Below, piece after piece: positions 34,286 to 46,445 of a stretch of DNA of 64,000 nucleotides. Position 1 is the stretch's first letter; each line of letters starts with the position of its first letter. The notes below the pieces were generated by a model that saw only the letters and a program-made list of their open reading frames with translations, ran no database searches and was not told where the DNA came from. This DNA is from Solea solea (Eukaryota; Chordata; Actinopteri; Pleuronectiformes; Soleidae). A program made the translations under genes and the position numbers. The stretch spans positions 25,502,586 through 25,566,585 of the forward strand of contig NC_081143.1 of the NCBI RefSeq assembly GCF_958295425.1, written 5' to 3'.

Positions 34286-36630
34286 ATAAATAAATCAATC
34301 AGAAGTCTGAACCTGTTCTTCCTTGTTGTAGATAAGAAACAAAGACATAACCCTCCCTTATACTAATCTAAAAGCGTTCAATTCCACTGTGTCATAAATT
34401 ATACCCAAAGGTGATTCTCGTAAAAATGAATTCCCCCATTAAGTCTCCCTTAATCATAAAAGAGGACATCTAGATAAAAAGGAAGCCGATGGTAGAGATT
34501 ATGATATAATTGGAATTTGATTTCAACAAATGTGACTCGGCGTGAGAAAGATCAATTGCAGTTAATCGAGTGTCAGAGCTTCATGACAATACTGAGGCCC
34601 AGCAGCAGGGGTCAGTAGAGTGCTGCAGACTGCTAAAGGAGATGAGAGGAGATGAGTAAAAGAAAACAGAATTCAAGTCAGCACAGTGGTAGGACACACA
34701 CACACACAAACACACATTTGTGCAGCATTCGACAGTCATAGATAACTCCTTCCCTCGCCCCTTACCCTGACCTTAACCATCACAACTTGAAGCCTCACCC
34801 TAAAACCAAGTCTTAATCCTCAAAAAAGCTGTTCCTCACAAGTTTTTTGGTCTTCACAAAGATACACATACAAAAAGACACACACACACAGGTTTCCGCA
34901 GCTCCATTTTGGACAGAGTTTAAAATAATGTCACGTAGTGGGCACGCTGCTCTGCATCTGACAACCACCAGCCGTGACGGTGTAGTGTTTCCTTGTGTCT
35001 CTCACACACACACACACACACACACAGTACATCACAGAGTGAGACACAAATGCAAAGGGTCACTGGTCAGCAGTGGAGTGAAAAGTCGGATTTTACACTC
35101 GTTGCTCAATTGCACTGTAGCGTGTTTTGTGAAAAACCACAGAAGGTAAAGCTGACACGTTTAGTCTCCTTGTTGAAAGGCAGGGCAGCCATTACACACA
35201 GCCTTCCTTCTCTTATAGAGGTCTCATCAGTCGTCAATACTCGTCAGCGTCTCAGTTCGATATTATTTCAATCAGGAGAGACGATTTAAAAATGTTTTTA
35301 TCGTAGACTGAGCACAATAATGTCCTGAGTCTTTGGCAGTTGCACGCAAAGCTGAGGGCGTCTTCTTCTGAACAGCGAGCTAAATCTCTTTTAGTCCTGA
35401 CCTGATGAGACTGCTGAAAGAGGAAGAATGATGAGACTAAAAAAAGGCTTGGTGGGGAGAACCCATCATCTTGAAGCAAATATGGTATCGCTTTGTGTCT
35501 AAGTCAAACTTGGGCTTATATAATATAGAACATAATATAGAAAACGGAGTCAAAAAAGGAACTGGCTACCCTTCCCCACAAAGTCCAAAGAGTCAAGAGA
35601 GAATTTTAACATGAGTCAAACGAATGTGGCTGGTGAGGTCTGGTGGAAGCAGAGTGATGTCTCTCCCCTTGTGTTCAGAGCTCCATCTTGCCAGATAATA
35701 ATAACAACGTCATCAAAATGGCAAACCAATCAGCAAGCAGGAGAGCGGCAGCGGCACACACCTATTTACACACACACACACACACACACCTGACGCACAT
35801 CACACACTCATTCATTCAGAAGAGAAAAAAAAGAACAAGCCCGTACACAAAATACAACGGCAGTCGTAACAGTTGTGTACTGTATTTGGAAAAGTCTGTG
35901 GAACGCAACATGTATACAACGTCTCCAAATTACATTATACATTTAAAAAGAACACGAGACATGTTGCATCCTGGACACCTCTGACAGCTAGAAACTGAGA
36001 GCCCACAGGCATTTATCAGCTTTCCTGCCTGAACCCTCACTTCATCTATAATGCCCTGTGTTTTCCTCGTCGCTCTTTGGTTCGTGTCACTCCTGCACCC
36101 TTCTCCGTTCTCTCTGCGTGCTCAGTCAGCCATGTTTTGCACGTCGGCCTGCACAGTCCAGGTCATACGCTTGCCCTTGTTTGCCAGAGGCACCAGATGG
36201 CACAGCCACAGGAGTTGTCCAGCACACGAGAGCCTCCTTCCCCCCCCAATCATGACCACTCTGAGAACCACTCTGCTCTGCACTGCACTCTATACAGCAC
36301 TGGTCCTGAAAGGACAATGTTAGAATAATTACTCATTTGCATATAATTACCGTATATGTGAATATTAGATTCTTTATCTACATTGCATTATTGTTCAGAC
36401 CTTTTTGTGTCCAGTGTCTTAATAACAGTGAAGGGTCTTCAATTTAAGCAATTGAAAATGAGTGCATGTAAAATGTACAGCATTTATGTGTAATAATACC
36501 ACAACTTGAGACCTTAACATAGTGAAATACTGTATTTCAGTGATGCTAATGTTTCACAATTTTGTCCTCAAATGTGAAATGTGGATACAAGTGGACACAC
36601 AAATTAGGTAATAAGACAAACCTTTCTGTG
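34286..36630. other. Intergenic sequence with several CA microsatellites
   Basis: No supported gene. CA arrays lie at 34698-34714, 35003-35026 and 35768-35790. The overlapping frames at 36051-36328 show no domain. Confidence 0.5.
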
Positions 36631-36633
36631 TTA

Positions 36634-36651
36634 ATTATTATTATTATTATT

Positions 36652-36701
<50 letters not shown>

Positions 36702-36736
36702 CAATAATAATAGTAATAATAATAATAATAATAATT
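36634..36736. repeat. (TTA)n/(TAA)n array with a perfect 42-bp palindrome
   Basis: TTA units switch to AAT units at 36654/36655, so 36634-36675 is self-complementary. AAT units continue with interruptions to 36736. Confidence 0.9.
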
Positions 36737-36739
36737 TGG

Positions 36740-37645
36740 GAATTTTTCAGAGAGGATTCAGGGATTTGCTGATTTGCATACATTTACCTTGTTAAAAGCC
36801 CTAAATGTCCTCATGTTAATCCTTGATTATATTCAGTTAGTAATAAAGATGTAAAGATATCAAACCAATTAACATAATAAACAAGATTAAACTGGATTTA
36901 CCAACCAGAAATGGCTCGGCAAGATTGAGAGGAAGCTCAGAAAAATCTGTTGTGCTCTGCTCAATTTGTGACAGCTGCAGCGGCTGTTTACGTTGCCTGC
37001 AAATGCCACCGTCACCTGTCTTGATCCATCCTTAACCTCCCTTTACATAGCTAAATTGCCAAAGATGACAAGAAGTAACGCAGTGCATGCTGGTAAATGT
37101 CAGGAACGAAAGAACAAGAGGGAAGAAGGAAGAAAGGGGAAGACTTGAAGAGGCTCGGGGTGAAAAGATGAGAGAAGAGGAGCATAAAGGGAGAGAGAAA
37201 AAGAAGGTATGTTTGTGTGTGTGTGAGTGTTTGTGTGTATGTGTGGTTGACATTTGAGGAGGGACCAGATTGGCACTTGGAGCTCAGTCCCTTCGCTTTG
37301 GGCTCTGTCGGCTCATTTACAGCACTGAGGCATGAGAGGATGAGAGGGCGAGGGAGCTGCAAGAAAGAGAGTGAAAGGTTAGAGCAGATGGAAGAAAGCT
37401 TCTGTGGAAAGTGGGAGGGAGGAAGCCAGATAAATCAGTTTACTTTACTTACTTATGAAAAAGTGTCGAATAACAGGTTTGGGATGTAGCTGATACATTT
37501 CATTTGAGTGCATTTCCTACTGAGACAAAGGGAAGTGACCTTTTCAGTGTGAAAATTAAACTTCAAACAGCAAAAAAAAAATGTTGTATTTTGTTTTTGT
37601 GTCCTCTACTACAAACCAGGTTTCCTCTATTAGGGCAATGAAGCT
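36740..37645. other. Intergenic sequence
   Basis: No supported gene. A purine-rich patch lies at 37100-37205. Confidence 0.5.
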
Positions 37646-37649
37646 CTTA

Positions 37650-38390
37650 AGCAACTAACCAACCAGCCAATAAACTGACCAACCAAACACTAAACCAACA
37701 AAAAACAACAACTAACCAAAAATAAACAAGTCAAAAAGCATGACAGCTTACCAATGACCGACCAATGACCGACCAACCAACAAACCAACCAATGAAACAT
37801 AAACTAAACAACCAAACAAAAAATATCCAAATAATTACTGTAATTAACCAATGACTGACCAACCAACCGACCAACCAATGATAAACTTAACATCAAACAA
37901 AAAAATATCCAAATCATTTATTAAGCAATGACTGACCAACCAAAGATACACTTAACAACCAAAAAATATCCAAATAATTACTGTCATTAACCTATGACTG
38001 AACAATCAACCCACCAACCAATGATCAACTAAACATCAAACTAAACAATATCCAAATCATTTCAATGAATGACCAACCAAAGATAAACCTAACAACTAAT
38101 CAAAAAAATCCAACTAATTAACTGACTAACTGACCAACCAGTTAACCAATGACTGACAAACCAACCACCCAAAAAACAACCAATCACCAGAAAATACAAC
38201 AACTAACCAATCCACTAACTAACCAAAGATAAAACAATCAACCAAAAACCAAATAACCAACCAATCAAGTCACTAACAACCAACCAACCAACCAATTACC
38301 CAACAAAATAGCAACCAATCATCCAAAAACAAACCAACCAACCAAAACCAAAACAACTAACCAATCAACCAGTGACTGACCAACTTGCAT
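37650..38390 (+). repeat. ACCA-type satellite with a higher-order period
   Basis: About 740 bp of AACCAACCAA- and ATGACTGACCAACC-like units, strikingly poor in G on the plus strand. The marker ATATCCAAAT recurs at 37823, 37905, 37966 and 38048, with a degenerate copy near 38106. The intervals of 82, 61, 82 and about 58 bp indicate a composite unit of about 140-143 bp. Confidence 0.8.
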
Positions 38391-39055
38391 AATAGTACTT
38401 TGCAAGAACAACCAGTAAAAACAAGTTTCCAAGAATTTTCTGGCAATCCTGTTTGTATCTTTGACTCGAACCCCTTCATACAGAGGTTGGATCATTAAAC
38501 TCTCTCTCTTGTGACACACTGGTTGCCGTGTCTTCAACACATGACCACTTACAGTTCACAGCCTTTAAAAACGAGCAGGTTAAGAATAAAAGAAGCAACA
38601 CTGTCAGCTGTGGAGATCTCTCAGCAAATCAGGGCAAAGCTGTGCACTCAGGTGGCTATTCAATTATCATCACAAGCACAAAAGAGCACAAGACCTTCTC
38701 GCTTTCTGATAGAGAGATAGAGAGAGAGACTCTTCACAATGCATTGTGGGTTTTGTCTCTCAGAGCAGGTCTGCGGCTTCCCTGGAGCTCTCTGCTGATG
38801 AGGTAGCTCTGTCAGAGGCCACTAATCTGAGCTCTGCAGCCAGGGAACCGAGCCTTGGAGAAGGTCCAGCTCCTTCAAACTGGACAAAGAGAAGCATTAT
38901 GTTCTTGTAGTCGCACAGCTGCTCACATACATGGCATAATATGTGCTACACGTGGCATGGTGAATAATTCACGTGTCAATCCACAGATGTTTGGCTGTCA
39001 ACTCACACGTGCCGCATATTATGGGTGATGGATGGGTGCGTGCACACACATACGT

Positions 39056-39095
<40 letters not shown>

Positions 39096-39325
39096 GAGAA
39101 TTGCTGATCTATTGGCTGGCAGTCAGAAGAAAGCAGAGTGAGCTGTGAGGTGCAGAGCAATCTCAACCACTTGGCCCACAAGCATTACAGCAAAGCACCA
39201 TTTATCTTGTGTGTGTATTACAATGTGTGTGCTGGCCTGTTGGCCTACATGTGGTGTATACAGTATACTGTATGTGTGTGTGTGGGAAAAGTGGCTTGAG
39301 TCCGTCTGTTTGTCTGAGGGTTTCA
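38391..39325. other. Spacer with (GA)n
   Basis: No supported gene. It contains GA array 39058-39091 and separates the two ACCA-rich blocks. Confidence 0.5.
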
Positions 39326-39470
39326 ATCAACCAACCAACCAACCAACCAACCAAAACTAAATCAACCGTGAATCAACAAACAAAACACAACCAAGCAACC
39401 ATCGATAAACCAGGAAAACTAACCCATCAAGAACCAACAACTAACTAACCAACCAAGTCAATCAGTCACT
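39326..39470 (+). repeat. (AACC)n array and degenerate ACCA block
   Basis: About seven pure CCAA units (39329-39356) decay into the same G-poor composition as the 37650-38390 block, about 0.9 kb away. Confidence 0.8.
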
Positions 39471-39549
39471 CCATGAAAAAAAGACCATGAAAAAAAACTG
39501 GTTCATCCATGTCACTCATAAAACTATACATTTAAATAATGTGAACTAA

Positions 39550-39891
39550 CTCATTAACACTGAGCGCGTCACAGACGACACGTTCACACAAATGTATTTT
39601 GCATTTCCGTAATTACGCGACGGTTTGTGCTATCGGAAAAATTCTGACCGTTTCTGAAATTGCACGTCAATTATTACGGTAATTTCACTCGCACTGTTGC
39701 AGGAAGCCGGCGACTAAGAATTTGACGTGGACGCTTTTTATTTGTCTCCATTTTAAATTGCTAATGCTCTATTTCAACATGCCGTAAACATGCCAGATAT
39801 TGAAAGTTATTCTGGAAAAATGGGCAAAATCACTTACTCACAGGACATTTTCTGGTCCAGATGGACATTTTGAGGGTTAGGTGGTAAAGGG
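39550..39891. mobile_element. piggyBac-like MITE with TTAA at its right flank
   Basis: The left end CTCATTAACACTGAGC and the right end GGTGGTAAAGGG are inverted relatives of CCCTTTAACACCGAGC. The right flank is TTAA (39892-39895), and the left flank is CTAA (39546-39549), a one-base decay of TTAA. A matching single end occurs near 27444. Confidence 0.65.
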
Positions 39892-39895
39892 TTAA

Positions 39896-40239
39896 AGGAA
39901 TACTTCACCGATTTGCACCAAAAATTGCACTATCCAACTTCAGTTTCCCCTATGTTGAGAAATATCTTCATAATTCCCACCAGTGACACTTGGTCTGAGC
40001 TCCGAGGCTTGAAACTGCAACGATAATTCCGCCCTTTTTAGACCCATGTAAACAGTGTCCACCATTTTTGCTAACTGTTTAGCTGACAGGACCAAGTGTC
40101 ACTGGTGGGCACGTAACAAAGAAAAGATTGAAGATATTTCTCAACTCAGAGGAAACTGAGGTTGGGAAGCACAATTTTTCAAAAATACTCCCCCTATTCT
40201 AATAATACAAAGCTAAATGCAAATCAGTGACGGATTCCC
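39896..40239. mobile_element. TTAA-flanked MITE with long inverted ends
   Basis: The left AGGAATACTTCACCGATTTG and right CAAATCAGTGACGGATTCCC ends are inverted, and inner segments (CACCAGTGACACTTGG / GTGTCACTGGTGGG) also pair. TTAA borders both sides (39892-39895 and 40240-40243). Confidence 0.8.
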
Positions 40240-40243
40240 TTAA

Positions 40244-40860
40244 GTAAGCATCGTGTGCTTGACATCTGAGAGAAAAATGATTTTCTGTCTCTCTGACACA
40301 TTATCACATTAACTAAAACTGCTAATCAGCAACAGCCGAGCTCCAGAGCAGCACGGCGCTCGCTCAGCTCAGACCGCTCGCCTCCTTTGAGTGGCTGTGA
40401 AGTTTCCCACAAGGAGTCCGGCTCAATTCACTGACAGAAAAAAACCAAAAACCTTTGAGCTCACAACTCACGCAACACCAGGATCATGTTTCTTCAGGCT
40501 CAAACTTTGTACGTGCTTGGTGTCTACTCCTTGTCTTTCTTCCTAAAACATGTGCACTGAATTTATCTGAATCTCTCTGCTTCACTCTGCTTTTTTTTTA
40601 AGTTTCCTTACTCAGTGTGACAGGTGGATGGTTTGGTTTTTGGCAGTGTTTGTGTTCGTTTGCGTGTCGTCTGTAAAAAACTCAAAAAGTAAAGGACAGA
40701 TTTGAATGATGATACAAGTATGATGGTGATTTGGAAATGGATCCAGTTTTTGTTTTTTTTAACACTTACCCTTGGAAGATGGGGGAAGGGGATATTGACA
40801 CTGAGCAGCCTTGGCGGAGGTTTATGCCTTCTCTAGTTGAAGTGTTTATGGACATGTTAA
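40244..40860. other. Intergenic sequence
   Basis: No supported gene, RNA or repeat beyond short T and A runs. Confidence 0.5.
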
Positions 40861-40865
40861 ACTAT

Positions 40866-41630
40866 AGCTACTCTTGTCTTTGCAGCAAGAAGACCCATGT
40901 ATGACCCAATCAGAACAAGGGCTTTTCTGCATGGAGTTTGCATACTCTCCCCGTGTGTGGATTTTCTCTGGGTTCTCCGGTTTCCTTGCAGAGTCCAAAA
41001 ACATGAAGATTTGGCAAACTGGACACTCTAAATTGACAAGAGGTGAAAGTGGATGGTCGTTTGTCTCTATGTGGCCCTGTGATGGACTGGCGACCTGGCT
41101 CGGGCAGTGGTTCCCAATCTTTTTTTCCTTGAAGCCCCTCCTTGCTTGTGTCCAGAACAAACCAGGTCCCCTAACCTGAACCCCCAAACCCCCTGTCCAC
41201 AGCACTCGCACCAAATGAAAAAAGTGAAACGTTTCTATGCCTCTATAAAATCGAAACCAAGGTAACTTTTCAGATATTGCCTTGTTTTCTTTTTTGATAC
41301 CAGTGACTAACTGACCTGAGGAGACTTGCTTATGTAGTCATGGTCACAGAAGTTCAGAGGTCACAGATATGCTGATAATAAACAGCTTAATACATTTAAA
41401 GGTGGACCAAAAAATGGGTTTTAATTTGGGTGATACCCATCCTCAGGACAGACAGAGCTCTGCACCCCCCATGTGATCTCTGGCGCCCCCCTGAGGTGGG
41501 GCTTGGACCCATGGGTCTAGGGTGGGAACATGGGTCTAGGGTGTACCCCACCTTTTGCCTGACATTAGCTGGGATTGGCACCAGCTCCCTCCGCAACTCT
41601 CTTGTGGAGGATAAAGTGGTAGAAAATGAG
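40866..41630 (+). mobile_element. SINE copy split by a hAT-like insertion
   Basis: The 5' part (AGCAAGAAGACCCATG, GAGTTTGCATACTCTCCCCG, GATGGACTGGCGACCTGG) stops at 41104. The 3' part (GGGTGTACCCCACCTTTTGC, GCTGGGATTGGCACCAGC, GGAGGATAAAGTGGTAGA) resumes at 41540. Confidence 0.75.
41105..41533. mobile_element. hAT-like element nested in the SINE
   Basis: It starts CAGTGGTTCCCAATC and ends with a diverged inverted counterpart (GGGTGGGAACATG). The flanks GGCTCGGG (41097-41104) and GTCTAGGG (41534-41541) look like a decayed 8-bp duplication of the SINE's own GTCCAGGG. It carries a 15-bp internal duplication, CATGGGTCTAGGGTG. Confidence 0.65.
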
Positions 41631-41639
41631 TTAGCTTTC

Positions 41640-43015
41640 AGTATTTATTTCTGTCATTGAGTAAGCAGAATCTTAAAAGATGAAAACTTGCATATTAAAC
41701 AGGTAAACAATTCTTTACTGATTCTTACTTTTCTGTTTTATCTCTTACGACCAGGTCATACCTTTCACCTTACATTGCTGAGATGTACATGTTTGGGTAC
41801 CAGCAGACCTCCCCACATCTGAAGCGAAGCTGGGGCTATGGTGGATGAGAGTCGTCTTAAAATGGGAAGCTCGAGGGTTTGATTCCTGGCTCCGATTCCA
41901 CATGCTGATGTGTCCTTGGGCAAAACTGGCAGTGTGTGAATGGATGAATGGCAAAACTGTAGTGTAAAGCCACTAGAAAATTGGTAACTGTCTTCTTTGT
42001 TGTCTTTTTTTTTTTAACCAAATCAAGAGCATACCACCAACTGGACTTGGAAGTGTTCTACAGGGAGCAGGTGCAGTAAACCTATACAGTCTGCATGGTG
42101 TAGAAACACCACAGTAACAGTAACAACATGTCACACAGACATTAGCAGACCTCTGTGGACACACAAATGCATAACATATGACCTTATAAGTGGATTGGAA
42201 TTTGGGGGCACAGAAACACAGCATCATGCCCCTTTATGTCTCATGGACCCCTAAGCCACTTGTGTGCTCCTGTCTTGCAGGACAGACTAACTGGACTCTG
42301 GAGGAACACAGTACGGCAGATTGACAAAGATCACACACACACACACACATACAGAACAAGCGAGAGAGAGACAGACCTACACACAGACTCGTACCATCAG
42401 GGCCTGGAGTGCACCAGGGAGATGCATGAGTCTCACATTTAATTATACACCTAATGGTCTCACTGTTAGAGTCATTACAGAGGAGATAAGGCAGAGAGAG
42501 AGTAAGAGAGAGGGGGAGCAGAGGAAAAAAGGGAGTATGAAGGCGGTGAGACTTTCATGCTTTTACCTCTTTATGACAGAGAGTGAATATGTATAATAAA
42601 AACAGCAGGACCAAGGTAGGAAGTGCAGTGAAAACACGGTTATCTTCGTTCCCCCTGCAGAGTCAGTCGCTGCAGGTGTGTATTGTCTGTAATATACGCT
42701 AATGTAATGATATAGAAATCCTTATATGCAGTATATTAGGAGTGGGTAGTAGACGAGTTACCAGACCAGTGCAACGTGTCACATTATAAATATGCAATTG
42801 CAAAAAAAAAGGAAAACAGGGCCAGTGCATCACAAGTGATTCTGCTGCAACATTTATACATGTTTAGAATTTCAAAGACTTGGATAAATGTTAATGAAAT
42901 ATAAAATGAACTTAAAACTTCTCTTGTATCTCTATCATTGAAATGTGAAATATCAGCTGCATGTATTAAGTGGTAGCTCTTCCTTCATCTGGGAAATCAT
43001 CTCAGTGTTTAAACC
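41640..43015. other. Intergenic sequence with a SINE relic and (AC)n
   Basis: No supported gene. A degraded SINE of the 20236 family lies at 41826-41965 (GGTTTGATTCCTGGCTC, TGATGTGTCCTTGGGCAA). An AC array lies at 42332-42349. Confidence 0.5.
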
Positions 43016-43019
43016 CGTG

Positions 43020-43195
43020 AAAGACGAGGTCAAAGGTGGGGTACACTCCAACACAGAGCCACATACAGACAAACAACCATCCACTCTCACACTCGCACCT
43101 ATCATGCCAATTGTGTCGAATTTACCCAATCCCCAAATCTGCATGTTCTTGGAGTGTGTGAGGAAACCTGGAGAAAACCCACGCACACATTTTCA
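43020..43195 (-). mobile_element. SINE fragment, reverse orientation
   Basis: Plus-strand GGTGGGGTACACTCCA, CAAACAACCATCCACTCTCA, ATTTACCCAATCCCC and GGAGAAAACCCACGCACAC are the reverse complement of the SINE body. Confidence 0.65.
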
Positions 43196-43516
43196 GTCAA
43201 ACTGTTCTGGTAAAAGTGTATTTCTTTGAGTAATGAGCCAAACATTCCCCAGTGTAGTTTAGAAAACATTAATATGCCCAAAAAAACAGTTATGTCATCT
43301 TATGGCTAACTTCTTGGCCCTTACTGCCATTAGCTGTCCCCTTCCTCTTCCTTACATGACCTCAAAAACTGTTTTTTATCTCAGGGGAACATTTATTCAC
43401 AGGCAAAACAAAACCCCACACAAGCAGGGGAAGCAGAGCATGTATACAGAAAAAAGAAAAAAGTGGATGTATTCTTCCACTTTTCAGGGTGACTCCAACC
43501 AGTAAATAAAAAAAAT

Positions 43517-43544
43517 ATTTAATAGCCACCAGGGGCTATTAAAT
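43517..43544. repeat. Perfect 11-bp hairpin
   Basis: ATTTAATAGCC (43517-43527), loop ACCAGG, GGCTATTAAAT (43534-43544). Confidence 0.9.
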
Positions 43545-43955
43545 AAAATAAGTCCCTTTTAATTGAAGTTTGGGAAAATGAGTCTCCTTCTCACTTTATG
43601 TACAACTTCAATAACCTTTTCCTGAGGACTTAATGGTCTCAAGTGTCAGTTTCAGGTCTTCTTAAGTCAAATGTCATGTCAGTTTTGTAAAGTATGTTTA
43701 CATTCAGATGATAAAATGGATGGACACCACTGTCATGGATATCTTAGGTCTGTTTAGATATCAATAGGTCTGTTTTTAAACTGGTGAAACCTGGTGAAAA
43801 TCTTAAGTGTTGACCATCTGTTGTACCAAAATGTCAAACTGAACCAATCTTTTTTTTCACACTTTCCATGATATGGATGATAACTTTGAGTTCTTGCTGT
43901 ACCTTTCACTCAGACTCTGTCGTGAAAGTGAACCATTTATGTCATTTCGTAGGTC

Positions 43956-43979
43956 TGTGTGTGTGTGTGTGTGTGTGTG
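43956..43979 (+). repeat. (TG)n microsatellite
   Basis: About 12 TG units in intergenic sequence. Confidence 0.85.
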
Positions 43980-44496
43980 GCTCCACCACTACAGCCATAT
44001 AGTCTGAAATACTTTTGTGGGAAACACTGGGGATACTATTAAAAGTTAGTAAAGGTTGTTTGAGTGGAGAGGCAAAAAGTAAAGTAAGTATTTTTTTTAT
44101 ATCCCTATTTTTCATGTGCTGTGCACCTATATTGAAATTTGGCCAAATGAAAAAAACAAAACACAAAGCTGCAAGTATATTACTTTATTGAGATTTAATC
44201 TAGGAGAAGTAAAAAAAAAAAAAATCAAAATGGGCGGAGCCTGGTTTGGCAGTACCTGAGTTTGGAGGAGAGCGTGACCACATGCTGTCTACAGAAGACG
44301 AAAGAAACTAAGAAAAGATCAAAATAAATAAATGATCAAAACAACAAAAAAAATGCTGTTATTATTCATAAATGCATGTCTATTAAATATATGTGTACTT
44401 CTATAAAAATCTACACACAACCAACACGTTTTAACTTTCCCACCCAGACCCAGACAGCTGCCGGCTACATTTAATAATTGATGCCCGAAGTGAGAC

Positions 44497-44524
44497 AGAA
44501 ACTGTCTCAATTGAGACAGTTTCT
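44497..44524. repeat. Perfect 28-bp palindrome
   Basis: The 14 bases AGAAACTGTCTCAA are followed directly by their exact reverse complement, with no spacer. The centre is at 44510/44511. Confidence 0.92.
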
Positions 44525-46160
44525 CTTTCTACTGTCAGAGATCCAAGACTGAGACACTGATGACATTGACCAAACACTGTAGTTCAGAAAAGCTTTTAGC
44601 TTTGTATGGAAACAAACGTCTGCCACATTCAAACCAGTGTTCAATTAGTTCACATCATGACATCAGGACATGCTGCCCTTAAGGCATTTATTGCACTTTT
44701 ATGTATTTTTCTCACTGTAAATAATTAGCTAATGTTGATTTATGTTTCCAACTGGTTTTAATATTTTTTTTCGGCATTTCCAGCAATGAATATTAGTATA
44801 AACTAAGCATTTTTCGATTATGACATCACTTCCCTTCAAAGTCTATTTGTGGTGATGCCACTTCCTGTTTGGCTGGAAAAAAAAGCAGCCATGAGACATG
44901 CTGTCCAGAAATGTTTGACCTGGTAAAACATGATGGAAGCAGTGCCGTAAGTTGATGCATTCAATGTTAGAAGTGATATTCATTTACTCTGTATTTGAAA
45001 TGCTGTTAACAAGTTCATTTAAAAGTTTGCTTAAGTTCAAAACAATGGTAGCAGAGATACCAGCAGCTAATTTAAGCAATGTATGTTGATTATTATTGAT
45101 ACATTTCTTTGTTAAATTGCCATTAAGGAATCTTACAATAGCTTTGTAATGTTTATTTGTTTGTTCACAGTTTTCACCTGCATGAGAACATTACACAGGG
45201 TTTAAATCTATCCCATAAAGCTCTGTTCACAGGAAGAAGTGATTGATTTTACATTGCACTAGTAAAGTGAGACAGCTGCAAACAGGTTAGAGTATGTTTG
45301 AAAACATGTTTCAGAAATGGTCAATTAGTTTGACGCAGTAAATGCTTCTTATCACCACCCACCCCTGCACTGCTGCTGTATAGACACAAATGCTCCCTCA
45401 GCCAGGTCTGATAGTTTTGCTTGACAGAGCCTTTTTTTTTAGATGAATATAAACAATGCAACTAATGTTAGATCATTTTGTTCAAAAAGTTACAAGAAGT
45501 TGTTTGATTGACTCCATTTGTTGCCTCTGACATAAACAAGCTCATTTGTTGAGGACACTTTTTCCTTCTTGTGCTAAGGTCACTCTAATGAAGGACCACA
45601 AGTGTGATGAAACAGACTGGAACATGCTCATCTGCACGGATCCCCCACTGAGGCTTGCTCAATGAACCATCAGGATACCAGCTGTCAACATCTGTCCGCA
45701 GAGAGCGCGCAGCAACCTTCCAGGTAACAAATTTGTTTCCTAAATCTTGAATTTTTAATGAGGAATTTTGTGGGAACAAGCCTTTTGCAGCTGACTTTCC
45801 AACAACAGAAAAGTTGCTGTTTTAAATCATTTAGTGGATGCTTGGTTGCACGGAGGTGACATTGTGGAGTTGATGAAAGCTTTGTTGAGTTGAGCTGACA
45901 CGGTGTGCAGCAGCCACAAAGACGCAGTGTGAAGGCATGACTTAGCGGAGGACGCCCTGCAGCTACTCCTTATTCTGAGGACTTTACCTCAGTGGGACTT
46001 TCACTGTGTGCAATTATATTCTGGTTCACGTCTCTCTGGATTAACTCATAACTGTTCTTTATCAAATTAAACTGGCTGATTAGTCAGTTATTTGTTTATT
46101 ACACTGTTTGCTGGGAATGCCTGATGATTTTGGATGAGTTGTTTCTTGGGTTTAGTTGGA
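44525..46160. other. Intergenic AT-rich sequence
   Basis: No supported gene. The frame at 45585-45779 (-) has no recognisable domain. Confidence 0.5.
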
Positions 46161-46164
46161 TTTG

Positions 46165-46445
46165 AAATGTGGCCCGAACTACGCTGAGCGGAAGGGAATT
46201 GGCTCATAACCGAAGGGTTGCCAGTTTCAAATCAAGGGGCTGGGGTACCCACGAGCAAGGTACCCAATCCCTGTTGCTCAATGTTTATATTTCACACTCT
46301 GAATCGACCCCAGCCACGAGGGAGGCCACATCCAGTGTAGTCCTAATGCAACAGTCCCAAGCCTGGATAGGAAGGGAGGGTTGGGCATCCCGTGTAAAGA
46401 TTTCTGCCAAATAAAAAATGCGGATCATCCGCTGTGGCGACCCGT
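46165..46445 (+). mobile_element. tRNA-derived SINE, third family
   Basis: The head has a tRNA-like GAGCGGAAGGGAATTGGCTC and a weak B box. The body has CCCAAGCCTGGATAGG and the tail GGATCATCCGCTGTGGCGAC. That tail resembles the 3' end of the RTE-like relics at 61155 and 53860 (CTGCTGTGGCGACGCC), as expected if the SINE borrows a LINE 3' end. Confidence 0.6.

Noticed and set aside
36562..36795. Frame with a poly-asparagine stretch
   Set aside because: It is a translation of the AAT microsatellite.
37650..38390. CRISPR-like array
   Set aside because: The units are short, degenerate and AC-rich, with no constant repeat or unique spacers, and the genome is eukaryotic.
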